64,000 nt of DNA from Thermoanaerobaculales bacterium (GCA_025456145.1 JALOLD010000014.1:1-64000), one strand, 5' to 3'. Counted from the first letter of the stretch, positions 42,164 to 51,895 are shown. The notes: generated by a model from the letters alone, not told the origin. Program-made: numbers and translations.

Positions 42164-43352
42164 GGCCGCGGCGTTCGCGCTCGGTCTGGCCGGGGTCGCA
42201 GCGGTGGCCGCGGTCCACGGTTGTGTCCACCGGCCGCCCCCGGCCGCCGGCCCCTGGCAGGCGGTCGCCCCGGCCGACTGGCCCGATCTCGCCGACGACG
42301 GCGACCTCGAGCCTCTCGCGGAGGCCTGCCGGAGCGCCGTCGGATTCCTCGGCCGCCTCCCAGATGACCGCCCGGTCGAGCTCGCCGGGCAGAGCTGGCA
42401 GAAAGCCGAGCTCGCCGACGGCGTCCGCCGGGCTTGCGAGATCATCGCCACAGCGGGCTCGCCCGAGCGCCGGCGGGCACTCCTTCAAGAGGACTTCGTC
42501 CTGCTCCGCTCCGCCGGGCGTGACGGGCGCGGCGAGGTCCTGGTGACCGGGTACTACGAGCCGTTGCTCGAAGCGTCGAGGGCGCCGACCGGGGCCTTCG
42601 TCCACCCGGTGTACGAGGTTCCCGACGACCTCGTGACGGTGGAGCTCGCCGACTTCGGCATCGCCGCCGACCCCGGCCGGCTGGTCGGCCGGGTCGAGGG
42701 AGGCCGGCTCGCTCCCTACCCCGACCGGGCGGCGATCGACTTCGGCGCCGGTCTGGTCAGTCGCCCCCGCGTCATCGGCTATGTCGCCGATCCGGTGGAC
42801 CTGTTCTTCCTCCACGTCCAGGGCTCGGGCACCCTGATCTTTGCCGACGGCGAGCGGATCCGGGCGGGGTATGCCGCGACCAACGGCCGACCCTACCGCT
42901 CGATCGGCCGCCTGCTCATCGACGACGGCCTGGTCGACCCCGAGGAGATGTCGATGCAGGCGATCCGGGAGTACCTCTCCGCTCACCCAGATGACCTCAG
43001 CCGGGTTCTCGGCTACAACCCGTCGTACGTCTTCTTCCGGCAGCTGCCGGCGAGCGGCGGGCCCCTCGGGTGCTTCGGCGAGCCCCTCGCCGCCGGGCGT
43101 GCGATCGCCGTCGACCTCCGGGTCCTTCCCGTGCCGGTCGTCGGGTGGTTGCGCGCGGCGCTGCCCGAGGCCGTGGCTGGCGAGGCGGAGACGAGGCGCT
43201 TCGTGCTCAACCTCGACACCGGGTCGTCGATCACCGGGCCGGGCCGGGTCGACCTGTTCTTCGGCGCGGGCCCCGGGGCGGGGGAGCTGGCGGGTCGGAC
43301 CCGCCACCCCGGCGAGCTCTTCGTGCTCGTGCCGAGGCGCGATCCGGGGTGA
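42156..43352 (+). CDS. mltA: Membrane-bound lytic murein transglycosylase A
   Basis: A 398-residue exported enzyme; the start (FALGLAGVAAVAAVHGC) looks like a lipoprotein signal with Cys about residue 23. MltA marks are VLVTGYYEPLLEAS, YPDRAAIDFG, VDLFFLHVQGSGTLIFADG, NPSYVFFRQ and the 3D domain with catalytic Asp in NLDTGSSITGPGRVDLFFG. It cuts glycan strands with a 1,6-anhydro product. It is coupled to mscS, an association that makes sense in turgor and wall stress. Confidence 0.93.
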   Translation: MAKAAAFALGLAGVAAVAAVHGCVHRPPPAAGPWQAVAPADWPDLADDGDLEPLAEACRSAVGFLGRLPDDRPVELAGQSWQKAELADGVRRACEIIATAGSPERRRALLQEDFVLLRSAGRDGRGEVLVTGYYEPLLEASRAPTGAFVHPVYEVPDDLVTVELADFGIAADPGRLVGRVEGGRLAPYPDRAAIDFGAGLVSRPRVIGYVADPVDLFFLHVQGSGTLIFADGERIRAGYAATNGRPYRSIGRLLIDDGLVDPEEMSMQAIREYLSAHPDDLSRVLGYNPSYVFFRQLPASGGPLGCFGEPLAAGRAIAVDLRVLPVPVVGWLRAALPEAVAGEAETRRFVLNLDTGSSITGPGRVDLFFGAGPGAGELAGRTRHPGELFVLVPRRDPG

Positions 43353-43400
43353 CTTCTGGGCGGCGGCGGCGGGGTGCGTCGACCCGCGATCGGGCCGCGC

Positions 43401-44096
43401 TCAGCCGTTGCGGGTGACGAAGCTCTCGATCTGCTCCGCGCCCTCGCCGGCGAGGCGGACGAAGCGGATGCCGAGCCCCGCCATGCCCTCGCGGGTCGGG
43501 TTGGTCCGCCGCACGACCTCACCGGTGCCCTCGACGAGGCGGCGCCCGTCGGGGATGCCGAAGAAGAAGCTGAATCGGGTCCCCGGGTCGAGCCGGTCGT
43601 CGCCGCGGAGCAGCATGCCGGTGCGCGAGATGTTGACCGTCTGGTACAAGGCCCGCTTCGAGTCGTCGTGCACCTCGACCTTGAGGTGGACGAGCACCCG
43701 CAGTGAGATTCTCGGCGCCACGTCGAGCAGGTCGCCGATCGCCTGGTGGATCCGGCCCTCGGGCCAGTCGAGGCTGACGGCGCGGTTGACGCCGAGGTCG
43801 ACCAGGGCCTGCGCGTCCTCGACGTGCTCGGGCTCGGACAGCAGCACGAGGGCGGCCTTCCGGCACCACGAGCCGTCTCGACGCAGGGTCTCGATGAGGT
43901 CGTCGAGGATGAGGTCGCGCAGGGGGTAGGTCACGAGCACGAGCTCGAACGAGGTTCCGAGCACGAGGTCGAAGACCACCGGCGATGGCTCTGCGCTGTG
44001 GACGTCGAACTCCGCCCGGCGCAGCATGGGGGCGATTCGCTCGAGGGTCTTGGTGTCGGCGCCGACGACCAGCACGTGCCGCTGATAGCTCCCCAT
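43401..44096 (-). CDS. Pseudo-receiver / PilZ domain protein
   Basis: A 231-residue protein. Residues 1-115 have a receiver-like fold (HVLVVGADTKTLERIAPML, ALVLLSEPEHVEDAQALVDL), but the phosphoacceptor strand reads FELVLVTYPLRD, with no Asp. The C-terminal half is a PilZ domain with RISLR and NISRTG, the RxxxR and (D/N)xSxxG motifs that bind c-di-GMP. It probably reads c-di-GMP, possibly made or removed by proteins such as the HD-GYP enzyme at 8.8 kb. ATG at 44096 follows TATCAT (44104-44109) by 7 nt. Confidence 0.85.
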   Translation of the reverse strand: MGSYQRHVLVVGADTKTLERIAPMLRRAEFDVHSAEPSPVVFDLVLGTSFELVLVTYPLRDLILDDLIETLRRDGSWCRKAALVLLSEPEHVEDAQALVDLGVNRAVSLDWPEGRIHQAIGDLLDVAPRISLRVLVHLKVEVHDDSKRALYQTVNISRTGMLLRGDDRLDPGTRFSFFFGIPDGRRLVEGTGEVVRRTNPTREGMAGLGIRFVRLAGEGAEQIESFVTRNG

Positions 44097-44301
44097 CCGT
44101 ACCATGATAACCCCATGGGGCGTCGATTCAGTGACGTGAGTCGCGTTGCCGGGAGCTCTCGGCGTCGCGGCGTGCGTCGTGGCCGCGCTTCGGCGAGGGC
44201 GGCAACCTGCGCCGTGTTAGCATTTCGACGAGCACGGGTGGTCGGCCGCTCCGGTCGATCGTCCGGCGGCGCGAGCCCGGGGGCCCGCCCCGCGGAGGAC
44301 C

Positions 44302-45219
44302 ATGGACGCCGAGCACGACGTGAAGACTCTCGAGGACGGGCGGTCCCGGCCCAAGGTCTGCGGTCTCGTGACGTGCTTCAACGAGGAGCACAACATCGGC
44401 GAATGCATCGCGTCGCTGCTGTGGTGCGACGACATCGTGGTTGTCGACTCGTTCTCCACCGACCGGACTCCGGCGATCGCCCGCAGCTTCGACAAGGTCC
44501 GGTTCTTCCAGCGGACCTACTTCGGCGCCGGTGCGCAGAAGAACTGGGCGATGCGCCACGTGACGCTGCCCTGGATCTTCCTCCTCGACTCGGACGAGCG
44601 CTGCACGCCCGCGTTACGCCGCGAGATCGAGGATCTCCTCGCGGCCGGTCCGCAGCACGATGCCTACACGATCAACCGCGATGTCTACTTCCTCGGCAAG
44701 CAGATCCGCTTCTCGGGATGGCAACGCGACCGGGTCGCCAGGCTGTTTCGCACCGGCACCGCGTACTACGAGAAACGCCGGGTCCACTCGTTGCTCCACA
44801 CCTCGGGCGAGGCGCCGCTCCTGCGCAACCCGATGGAGCACCACATGGTGGACCAGCGATTCGACGAGTACGCCTTTCGGCTCGCCAAGTACGGCTACTG
44901 GGGCGCCGCCCAGGCCTGGCGCGACGGTAAGAGGTCCGGCGCGCTCGAGGTCGCCTTCCGGCCGCTGTGGCGCTTCGTCAAGACCTACATTCTGCAGCTC
45001 GGCATTCTCGACGGAAGCCGGGGGCTGGTCTTCTGTGCCCTCCAGGCCTACAGCGCCTATATGAAGTACGCGGTCCTCTGGGGCTGGCGGGTCAACGAGG
45101 CGCGGGGCATCCCGCCGGCGTTGCCCGACTTCGACGACGACAACACGACCTGGGAGGGTCTCGAGTCGCTCGTCGAGGCCGAGCGAAGCCCTGACCAGGC
45201 GCCGCCGGACGGCGGCTGA
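44302..45219 (+). CDS. Family 2 glycosyltransferase, WaaE/KdtX-like
   Basis: A 305-residue GT-A enzyme. KVCGLVTCFNEEHNIGECIAS, VVVDSFSTDRTPAIARS and the metal-binding LLDSDERCTPALR fit the lipopolysaccharide core beta-1,4-glucosyltransferase branch of GT2. A C-terminal amphipathic part (FVKTYILQLGILDG) suggests membrane association. It is followed 19 bp later by an MsbA-like exporter. The upstream 200 bp hold TAGCAT at about 44217. The acceptor is inferred to be lipid A-core or a similar glycolipid. Confidence 0.87.
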   Translation: MDAEHDVKTLEDGRSRPKVCGLVTCFNEEHNIGECIASLLWCDDIVVVDSFSTDRTPAIARSFDKVRFFQRTYFGAGAQKNWAMRHVTLPWIFLLDSDERCTPALRREIEDLLAAGPQHDAYTINRDVYFLGKQIRFSGWQRDRVARLFRTGTAYYEKRRVHSLLHTSGEAPLLRNPMEHHMVDQRFDEYAFRLAKYGYWGAAQAWRDGKRSGALEVAFRPLWRFVKTYILQLGILDGSRGLVFCALQAYSAYMKYAVLWGWRVNEARGIPPALPDFDDDNTTWEGLESLVEAERSPDQAPPDGG

Positions 45220-45238
45220 CGCCGGGCGGGACCGGGCC

Positions 45239-46981
45239 ATGTGGCTCTTCCTGCGTCGCCTCGGCCCCTATCTCAAGGACTACCGCGAGCGGATCGCGAT
45301 GTCGTTCATCGGCGGCGCGGTCGGCGCCGCCGCCTACGGCGCGGTGATGTACCTCATCCGCGACGTCATCAACGAGATCTTCATCGCCAAGGACGAGACC
45401 ATCCTCCAAGTCCTGCCGCCGATGATCGTCGGGCTGTTCCTGATCGTCGGCGCCGGGCGGTACCTCCAGGTCTACGAGCTCAACTGGGTCGGCCTCGACG
45501 TGGTCCGCCGGCTGCGCGACCGGCTGCTCGCCCACCTTCTCGATCTCGACATGGCGTTCTTCGGCCGCTTCCACGGCGGCGAGCTGATCTCCCGCGTCAC
45601 CAACGACATCGCCCGGATCCGACAGGCGGTGACCCAGCAGCTTTCTGTGGTGATCCGCGAGTCGCTGGCCGCCATCGCCTTCGTCGTCGTGGTGATCACC
45701 ATGAGCCCGAAGCTCGCCTTCTGGACCCTGGTGGCGCTGCCCCTCGCGGCCTGGCCGCTCGCCGCTCTGGCCCGGCGCTTCAAGCGGATCATGCACCGGT
45801 CGCAGGAGAAGGACTCGGACATCACCTCACGGCTCGCCGAGATCTTCAACAACATGGAGATCATCAAGGCGCACGCCGCGGAGGCCTTCGAGCTGGCGCG
45901 CTTCGAGCGCGACAACCTCGAGTTCCGCCGGATCAACATGCGCGGCGTCCGGACGCGCGAGCTGACCAACCCGTTGATGGAGTTCCTCGGCGCGATCGCC
46001 GCCGCCGGGGTGATCTGGATCGGTGGTCTCGAGGTGATCTCGGATCGGATGGACGCGGGCGAGTTCTTCGCCTTCTCGGTGGCGCTGTTCAGCCTGTACA
46101 ACCCGATCAAGCGGATCTCGCAGGCCTCGAACCAGATGTACGAGGCGGTCGCGGCGTCGGAACGGATCTTCGACCTGCTCGAGCGGCGGCCGTCGATCAC
46201 CGGCGGCGGCAGGCGGCTCGCCGGACCGATCACCTCGGTCGAGCTCGACGACGTCCATCTTGCCTATGGCCAGGTCGAGGCGCTGCGCGGGGTCAGCGTC
46301 TCGGTCGGCGCCGGGGAGACGGTCGCGCTGGTCGGCGACAGCGGCGGCGGCAAGAGCTCGCTGGTCAGCCTGATCCCGCGCCTCTGGGACCCGACCGCCG
46401 GCGTGGTGCGGGTCAACGGCGTCGACGCCCGCGAGCTCGACCTCGCCGAGCTGCGCGGCCGGATCGGCCTGGTGACCCAGCGCGTCTACATCTTCAACGA
46501 CACGGTTGCGGCGAATGTGGCGTACGGCGTCGACCTCGACCGGGAGCGGATCGAGGCGGCGCTGCGCAGGGCCGGCGCCTGGGACTTCGTCGGCGGAATG
46601 AGCGACGGCATCGACACCGTGCTGTCCGAGTTCGGCTCCAACCTGTCGGGGGGCCAGCGGCAGCGGCTCGCGATCGCCCGTGCAATCTACCGCGACCCCG
46701 ATGTGCTCATCCTCGACGAGGCGACCTCGGCCCTCGACAACCGCTCCGAGGCGGCGGTCCAGCGGGCCCTTGCCGATCTGATTCGCGACCGCATCACCCT
46801 GATCATCGCCCACAGGCTGTCGACCGTCGACCTCGCCGGGTCGATTCTCGTGCTCAAGGGGGGGCGGATCGTCGGCGCCGGGACCAAGGCCGAGCTCCTG
46901 CGCGACTGCGAGGAGTACCGGCGGCTGGTCAGCGCCGGGCTCGACGGCGAGCCGCCGGCTACCGAGGCCGGCGACCTCTGA
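45239..46981 (+). CDS. MsbA-like ABC exporter (lipid flippase)
   Basis: A 580-residue half-transporter: six membrane helices (residues about 15-310) then an ABC domain with Walker A VALVGDSGGGKSSLV, Q-loop VTQRVYIFNDTV, signature NLSGGQRQRLAIARA, Walker B VLILDEATSALDN and switch His in IIAHRLSTVD. Coupling-helix region HGGELISRVTNDIARIRQAV matches the lipid A exporter group. Context between a core glycosyltransferase and an O-antigen ligase supports lipid A-core transport across the inner membrane. Confidence 0.9.
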   Translation: MWLFLRRLGPYLKDYRERIAMSFIGGAVGAAAYGAVMYLIRDVINEIFIAKDETILQVLPPMIVGLFLIVGAGRYLQVYELNWVGLDVVRRLRDRLLAHLLDLDMAFFGRFHGGELISRVTNDIARIRQAVTQQLSVVIRESLAAIAFVVVVITMSPKLAFWTLVALPLAAWPLAALARRFKRIMHRSQEKDSDITSRLAEIFNNMEIIKAHAAEAFELARFERDNLEFRRINMRGVRTRELTNPLMEFLGAIAAAGVIWIGGLEVISDRMDAGEFFAFSVALFSLYNPIKRISQASNQMYEAVAASERIFDLLERRPSITGGGRRLAGPITSVELDDVHLAYGQVEALRGVSVSVGAGETVALVGDSGGGKSSLVSLIPRLWDPTAGVVRVNGVDARELDLAELRGRIGLVTQRVYIFNDTVAANVAYGVDLDRERIEAALRRAGAWDFVGGMSDGIDTVLSEFGSNLSGGQRQRLAIARAIYRDPDVLILDEATSALDNRSEAAVQRALADLIRDRITLIIAHRLSTVDLAGSILVLKGGRIVGAGTKAELLRDCEEYRRLVSAGLDGEPPATEAGDL

Positions 46982-47019
46982 GGTCGGCGCCCGCTCGCTG
47001 ACCGTTCACGAGCCGAGGG

Positions 47020-48264
47020 TCAGGAGCTCTCGATCCGAGCTTCTTCGCCGCCGTCGACCGGGTCGTGGAAGACCCTGTCATCCGCCGAGATCACCCCCGC
47101 CGTCAGGGCGAAGAGCACCAGGGGCAGCTGCTTGTGGAGAAAGGGATCGGCGACGAACCCGACGAGGTAGGCGCAGGCGACGGCGACCGCGGCGACCCGG
47201 CTCTCGGGGTGACGGTACCGCCCGCCGATCAGGGCCGCGAAGATCGCGAGCATCGACACCAGGCCGACCGTCCCGAGCTCGGTGGCGACCTGGAGGTACT
47301 GGTTGTGGAGATGGGGGAACCAGCCCACCGCCTCCCGGAGCTCCGGGTGGTCGGTGGCGAGCCGGCGGTGGAACTCGGTCATGTTGTCGCCGGCTCCGGT
47401 GCCGAGGATCGGGTGGTCGCGGACGATGTCGAGCCCGACGATCATGCCGGCGACCCGCTTGCCCTGGTTCGAGTCGACCCGATGCTCGACCACGGCGTCG
47501 TAGAGCTCGCCGGCCGCGGCGTCGAGCCTCGCCTGGAGGCGCGGCACGCCCAGGTAGGCCCCGACGAGGGCCAGGACGGCGCCGACGAGCACCGCCATCC
47601 GCACCGGCCATGACCTTTGCCGGAGGAGCAGCGGCAGCACCACCGCCAGGGTGACGGCGAAGGCGAACTGGCCGCTGCGCCCGATGTTGATCACGAGCCC
47701 GCTGAGCACGACGAGGAGTGCGCCGACCCACGCGGAGCGGGCGCCCCAGGTGGCGGTCCGGACGACGAGGTGGATCAGGATCAGCAGGGCGGCGACCGCG
47801 AGGACCATCGAGTAGTCGAGGTGCGACATGGTGGCCGCCGGGTTGCCGGGGTGGATCGTGCGGATGTGGATGTCGGCGATGATGACCACCGGCATGAGGA
47901 GCACCGAGATGACGGCGCCGGTGGTGAGGGCGACCAGGGCTCGTCCGCCAAAGCCGGGCGCGAGGCTCGAGGCGATGGCCGGAATGAGCAGCAGGTAGCG
48001 GTACTTGAGCAGGTAGTCGAGGCCCTCCGCCGGGTCCGAGGACCAGAGCAGCGAGACGAGGTTGAGCGCGATAAAGGCGGCGACCGCCAGGCTCAGAGGG
48101 TGGCGTCGCAGGCGGCGCAGCCTCTCGCCGAGCCGGTCCTGGGCGAACCACAGGAGGAGGACCAGCGGCCCCGCCAGGCTCACCCAGGCGCGGTACAGCG
48201 GCACCGCGAAGGCGAGCACCACCACAACCCAGTTGAGGACCTCGTTCGGGCCGCGCCGTCGCAT
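47020..48264 (-). CDS. O-antigen ligase (Wzy_C / WaaL-like)
   Basis: A 414-residue polytopic membrane protein with about eleven helices. The periplasmic loop contains LVINIGRSGQFAFAV, GTGAGDNMTEFHRRLATDHP and FPHLHNQYLQVATELGTVGL, the Wzy_C pattern with catalytic-type Arg and His residues. It attaches O-antigen to lipid A-core or polymerises it; ligase and polymerase cannot be told apart by sequence. TACAAT at 48287-48292 and ggaggtgag precede the start. Confidence 0.85.
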   Translation of the reverse strand: MRRRGPNEVLNWVVVVLAFAVPLYRAWVSLAGPLVLLLWFAQDRLGERLRRLRRHPLSLAVAAFIALNLVSLLWSSDPAEGLDYLLKYRYLLLIPAIASSLAPGFGGRALVALTTGAVISVLLMPVVIIADIHIRTIHPGNPAATMSHLDYSMVLAVAALLILIHLVVRTATWGARSAWVGALLVVLSGLVINIGRSGQFAFAVTLAVVLPLLLRQRSWPVRMAVLVGAVLALVGAYLGVPRLQARLDAAAGELYDAVVEHRVDSNQGKRVAGMIVGLDIVRDHPILGTGAGDNMTEFHRRLATDHPELREAVGWFPHLHNQYLQVATELGTVGLVSMLAIFAALIGGRYRHPESRVAAVAVACAYLVGFVADPFLHKQLPLVLFALTAGVISADDRVFHDPVDGGEEARIESS

Positions 48265-48329
48265 CCCCGGGGCTCACCTCCGGCGGGCATTGTAAGCGGT
48301 TCCCGCCGGGAACGGGGACGGTATGAAAA

Positions 48330-48352
48330 CGGGGGCGGTCGGACCGCCCCCG
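48330..48352 (-). terminator. Intrinsic terminator of thioredoxin gene
   Basis: Perfect 11-bp arms cgggggcggtc (48330-48340) and gaccgcccccg (48342-48352) with a one-base spacer. On the minus strand a tttt run follows. Confidence 0.85.
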
Positions 48353-48374
48353 TCGGCGCCTCGCCGTGGTGCGG

Positions 48375-48743
48375 TCAGGCCCGGGCCGCCTCGGTCTCCA
48401 CCGTCTTCCGGACCTCGGTCATGTCGAGCTCGCGGACCTTGCCGAGCAGCTCGTCGATCGCCTCGGGGGGCAGCATCCCGGGCTGGAAGAAGACCGGAAT
48501 CTGCTCGCGGAAGATGACGGTCGTCGGGATCGAGCGGATCTGGAACGAGGCCGCGAGCTCGCGCTGGGCCTCGGTGTCGCAGGTGACGAAGGCGACGTCC
48601 CGGTGGCGCTCGGAGGCCTTCTCGAAGACCGGCTTGAACATCTTGCAGGGCCCGCACCAGTCGGCCCAGAAGTCGATGATGACGATGTCGTTGTCCGCGA
48701 TCGTGCGGTCGAAGTTCTCTTTGGTCAACGTCGAAACTGCCAT
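48375..48743 (-). CDS. Thioredoxin
   Basis: 122 residues with the redox site FWADWCGPCKMFKPVFEKA and the cis-Pro in IRSIPTTVIFRE. It reduces protein disulfides in the cytoplasm; there is no signal peptide. The helical C-terminus (DELLGKVRELDMTEVRKTVE) is slightly long for the family. Shine-Dalgarno aaggagc and a consensus promoter precede it, so it is probably well expressed. Confidence 0.93.
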   Translation of the reverse strand: MAVSTLTKENFDRTIADNDIVIIDFWADWCGPCKMFKPVFEKASERHRDVAFVTCDTEAQRELAASFQIRSIPTTVIFREQIPVFFQPGMLPPEAIDELLGKVRELDMTEVRKTVETEAARA

Positions 48744-48795
48744 GATGAGCTCCTTGCGGTGGTCGAGACAATGGCTTCCATAACCATTCAACCAT

Positions 48796-48824
48796 ATCCT
48801 AAATTATTACCGAGATTCTGTCAA
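48796..48824 (-). promoter_or_regulatory. Consensus sigma-70 promoter of thioredoxin gene
   Basis: On the minus strand TTGACA (48819-48824), 17 bp, TAGGAT (48796-48801), in a locally AT-rich stretch. Confidence 0.85.
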
Positions 48825-48840
48825 GCCCCTCACGGCGCCC

Positions 48841-50901
48841 TCAGTTGACCTCGTCGTCCGGGTCGGCGAGAAAGCCGGGCAGCCGGTAGCGGCCACCGGC
48901 GGGGAGGGCGGCAAGGTCGTCGTCGACCGGCGCGGCGACGACGAGCCGCTCGCGGACCTCGTCGGGCAGCTCGCTGAGAAAGCGCGACGGACCGAGCAGC
49001 ACGTCGACCCGGTAGCGGTCGCGGGCGAGCTCGGGCCGGACCAGGAAGAGCCGGTCGCGGGCCCGGGTGACCGCGACGTAGAACAGCCGCCGCTCCTCCT
49101 CGAGGTCGTCGGTCCGGGCGCTCGGGAAACGGCCGTCGGCGAGCCAGATGACGAGGACGACGCGCCACTCCAGCCCCTTCGCCTGGTGGGCCGTCGACAG
49201 GGTCAGCACCTCGTCGGTCGGTCCGCCGACCGAGTCCTCGCCCGACAGGTCGTTGAGCAGGGTGATCTCGGCGAGAAAGGTCGGCAGATCGGGGAAGCCG
49301 TCGCCGAACAGGGCGAGCTGCTCGATGTCCTCGAGCCGGCTCCCCGGGTTTTCGAGGTTGCCGCGGGCCCAGTCGGCGTAGAACTCGGTCACCACCAGGC
49401 GGACCGCCTCGCCCGGCTGGCCGAGGAGCTGCGGGCGGGCGAGCCGGGCGAGCAGGTCGCGGGCGGCGGCGAGCGAGGTCCGGGCGGTCCGCGGGGCGTC
49501 GAACGAGGCCGGGTCGAGGGCGCCGAGCCGGTCGAGGGGGCTCGGCCCGGCGATGCGGTCCCACAGCCGGGCGGTGAGACGCGGCCCGAACCCCGGGCGG
49601 AGCTTCATCAGCCGGGCGAAGGAGACCTCGTCGCGCGGGTTGTCGACCAGCCGGAGGTGGGCGAGGACGTCCTTGACGTGGCGCTGCTCGAAGAACCGCA
49701 GACCCGAGCGGATCCGGAACGGCAGGTTGCGCCGGGTCAGCTCGACCTGCAGGTCGAAGGAGTGCGAGTGGTTGCGGTAGAGCACGACCATCTGCTCGAG
49801 GTCGACCCCCTCGTCGCGCAGCTCGAGCACCCGGTCGGCGACCCAACGGGCCTGGTCCTCCGGGGTCGGCACCACGACCTCGAGCGGCAGCTCGCCGGCG
49901 CCGCGGACCGGCCGCAGCACCTTGTCGAAGCGGCGCTCGTTGTGGACGATCGAGGCGTTGGCGAGGGCGAGGATCGGCGGGGTCGAGCGGTAGTTGGTCT
50001 CGAGCCTGAACACCGCACAGCCCGGGTGCCGTTCGGGAAAGCCGAGGATGTTGTCGAAGTCGGCGCCGCGGAAGGCGTAGATCGACTGGGCGTCGTCGCC
50101 GACCACCATGACGTTGCGCTCGTCGCCGAGCATGCCGTCGACGATGTCGGCCTGGAGACGGTTGGTGTCCTGGTACTCGTCGACCAGGATGTGGCGGTAA
50201 GCGGCGGCGAGCCGGCGCCGGATGTCGGGCGACCGCTTGAGCAGGAGCAGCCAGTTGAGGAGCAGGTCGTCGAAGTCCATCAGATCGGCGGCCCGCTTGC
50301 GCTCGAGATAACGCTTGAAGATCGCGGCGATCGTCCCGGCCTGGTCGAAGAACTGCGGGGTGCGCTCGGCCAGCACCTCCTCGAGCTCGCGGCCGGTGTT
50401 GATGACGAAGCTGTAGAGGTCGACGAGGAGCCGCGGCTTGGGCAGCCGGCGGGGGCCGACCTCGGGCTCGACGTCGGCCAGGGCGTGGCCCATCAGGTCG
50501 CCGGCGTCCTCCCGGTCGAGGATCGAGAAGCGCGGCGTGTAGCCGACCTGCTCGGCGTGGCGGCGGAGGATCCGGTGGCCCGCCGAGTGGAAGGTGCCGC
50601 CGTGCACCCGGCCGGCGTCGCGGCCGAGCAGCTGGCCGACCCGGTCGAGCATCTCGCGCGCCGCCTTGTTGGTGAAGGTGAGCAGCAGGATCTGACCGGG
50701 CGGGACGCCGTCCTCGATGAGCCGGCCGGCCCGGTAGACCAGGGTCCGGGTCTTGCCGGTGCCGGCGCCGGCGAGCACCAGCATCGGGCCGGAGGGGTGC
50801 ATCACCGCGGCGAGCTGCTGCTCGTTGAGCTCGGCGGCGTAGTCGACTCGGCGCCCGCCGGCGAGCCCGGTCGGACCGGCCGCACGGATCCGGTCGCTCA
50901 T
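48841..50901 (-). CDS. UvrD/PcrA/Rep-family DNA helicase
   Basis: An SF1A helicase of 686 residues. Motif I is VLAGAGTGKTRTL, Ia LLTFTNKAAREM, II ILVDEYQDTN, III VVGDDAQSIYAFRGA, IV RLETNYRSTPP, V TAHQAKGLEWRVVLV and VI EERRLFYVAVTRARD. Domains 1B and 2B are present; there is no nuclease domain. It is close to PcrA/UvrD and probably acts in repair or replication restart. It starts inside the stop codon of the GNAT gene (ATGA), so the two are co-translated. Confidence 0.93.
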   Translation of the reverse strand: MSDRIRAAGPTGLAGGRRVDYAAELNEQQLAAVMHPSGPMLVLAGAGTGKTRTLVYRAGRLIEDGVPPGQILLLTFTNKAAREMLDRVGQLLGRDAGRVHGGTFHSAGHRILRRHAEQVGYTPRFSILDREDAGDLMGHALADVEPEVGPRRLPKPRLLVDLYSFVINTGRELEEVLAERTPQFFDQAGTIAAIFKRYLERKRAADLMDFDDLLLNWLLLLKRSPDIRRRLAAAYRHILVDEYQDTNRLQADIVDGMLGDERNVMVVGDDAQSIYAFRGADFDNILGFPERHPGCAVFRLETNYRSTPPILALANASIVHNERRFDKVLRPVRGAGELPLEVVVPTPEDQARWVADRVLELRDEGVDLEQMVVLYRNHSHSFDLQVELTRRNLPFRIRSGLRFFEQRHVKDVLAHLRLVDNPRDEVSFARLMKLRPGFGPRLTARLWDRIAGPSPLDRLGALDPASFDAPRTARTSLAAARDLLARLARPQLLGQPGEAVRLVVTEFYADWARGNLENPGSRLEDIEQLALFGDGFPDLPTFLAEITLLNDLSGEDSVGGPTDEVLTLSTAHQAKGLEWRVVLVIWLADGRFPSARTDDLEEERRLFYVAVTRARDRLFLVRPELARDRYRVDVLLGPSRFLSELPDEVRERLVVAAPVDDDLAALPAGGRYRLPGFLADPDDEVN

Positions 50902-51824
50902 GGCAGGGCGACGTGGCCGAGGACGGACCGGTCGAAGCCCAGCGAGACGTCGCGCCCATAGAGCATGAGGGTGGCCTCGAGCAGGCAGCCCGCCTCGAGC
51001 GCGGCGTCGACCGCCTCGGCGAAGGGCGCCGGGATCCTCATGGTCAGGGTGTCGCCGTCGCCGGCGGCCTCGGCGGCAAAGCGCACCGCCCAGCCGAGGG
51101 CGGCGAGCGCCGCCTCGCGGGTGGCGCCGCCGACCGGCCCGATCTGATCGCGGCCGCCGTAGGCGTAGGCGGCGATCCGCTGGCCCTGGCGGACGAAGGC
51201 GGCGCGATAGCCGCGCTGCTTGAGCCAGTACTGATGGTCGGAGTCGCGGACGATGTTGCGATTGAGCTTGTCGAGCCGATCGAGGTCGGCCTGGCCGCGC
51301 CGGTTGAGCAGATCCGCGGTCACGTCGCGTCCGTCCATCAGCCGCGACAGGGCGTGGCCGAGCCCGGGAGCGACGGTCACCGGGACGACGAGCTGGTAGA
51401 CCGGGGCGAGGGGCCGGAAGCCGTTGCGCAGGAGGAGCGCCTGGACCACCCCCTCGGTGGGCACCAGGGTCAGGAACTCGCGGGCCCCGGAGCGCTGGCC
51501 GTAGGCGAGCATGCGCTGCATCAGCGCGACGCCGGCGCCCCGGCCGCGGTGCTGGGGGAGCACCCACATCTCGGAGATCACGCACTGCCGGGACCGGACG
51601 TGGCCGGCGGCGAAGCCGACCGTCTCGTCCTTGTCCTCGGCGGTCATGAAGCCGTCCGGGTCATGGGTCACGAGGTGGGTCAGATCGGGGTCGATCTCCA
51701 TGTCGAGGTCGAGCATTCCGCGCTGGTCTGGGAAGGCGGCGAGCTCGGCGGCGACCGCGTCGCGGAGCACGGCGAGGCCGGGGAGCTCCTCGCGATTCGT
51801 TCGCCGCACCTTGATCCTCGCCAT
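50898..51824 (-). CDS. GNAT family N-acetyltransferase
   Basis: 308 residues. The acetyl-CoA loop lies in SEMWVLPQHRGRGAGVALMQ, about residues 105-125, with the C-terminal half a divergent second GNAT-like fold (YWLKQRGYRAAFVRQGQR). Substrate unknown. ATG at 51824 has gaggggga upstream, and TGC-TAGACT is found at about 51852. Coupling to the helicase is positional and may not mean a shared function. Confidence 0.85.
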   Translation of the reverse strand: MARIKVRRTNREELPGLAVLRDAVAAELAAFPDQRGMLDLDMEIDPDLTHLVTHDPDGFMTAEDKDETVGFAAGHVRSRQCVISEMWVLPQHRGRGAGVALMQRMLAYGQRSGAREFLTLVPTEGVVQALLLRNGFRPLAPVYQLVVPVTVAPGLGHALSRLMDGRDVTADLLNRRGQADLDRLDKLNRNIVRDSDHQYWLKQRGYRAAFVRQGQRIAAYAYGGRDQIGPVGGATREAALAALGWAVRFAAEAAGDGDTLTMRIPAPFAEAVDAALEAGCLLEATLMLYGRDVSLGFDRSVLGHVALP

Positions 51825-51895
51825 GGTTCCCCCTCGACACCGGCGTTCGCAGTCTAGCATCGCGGCTGGCGCCGGCGCGGACCCCGGGGGCATCG

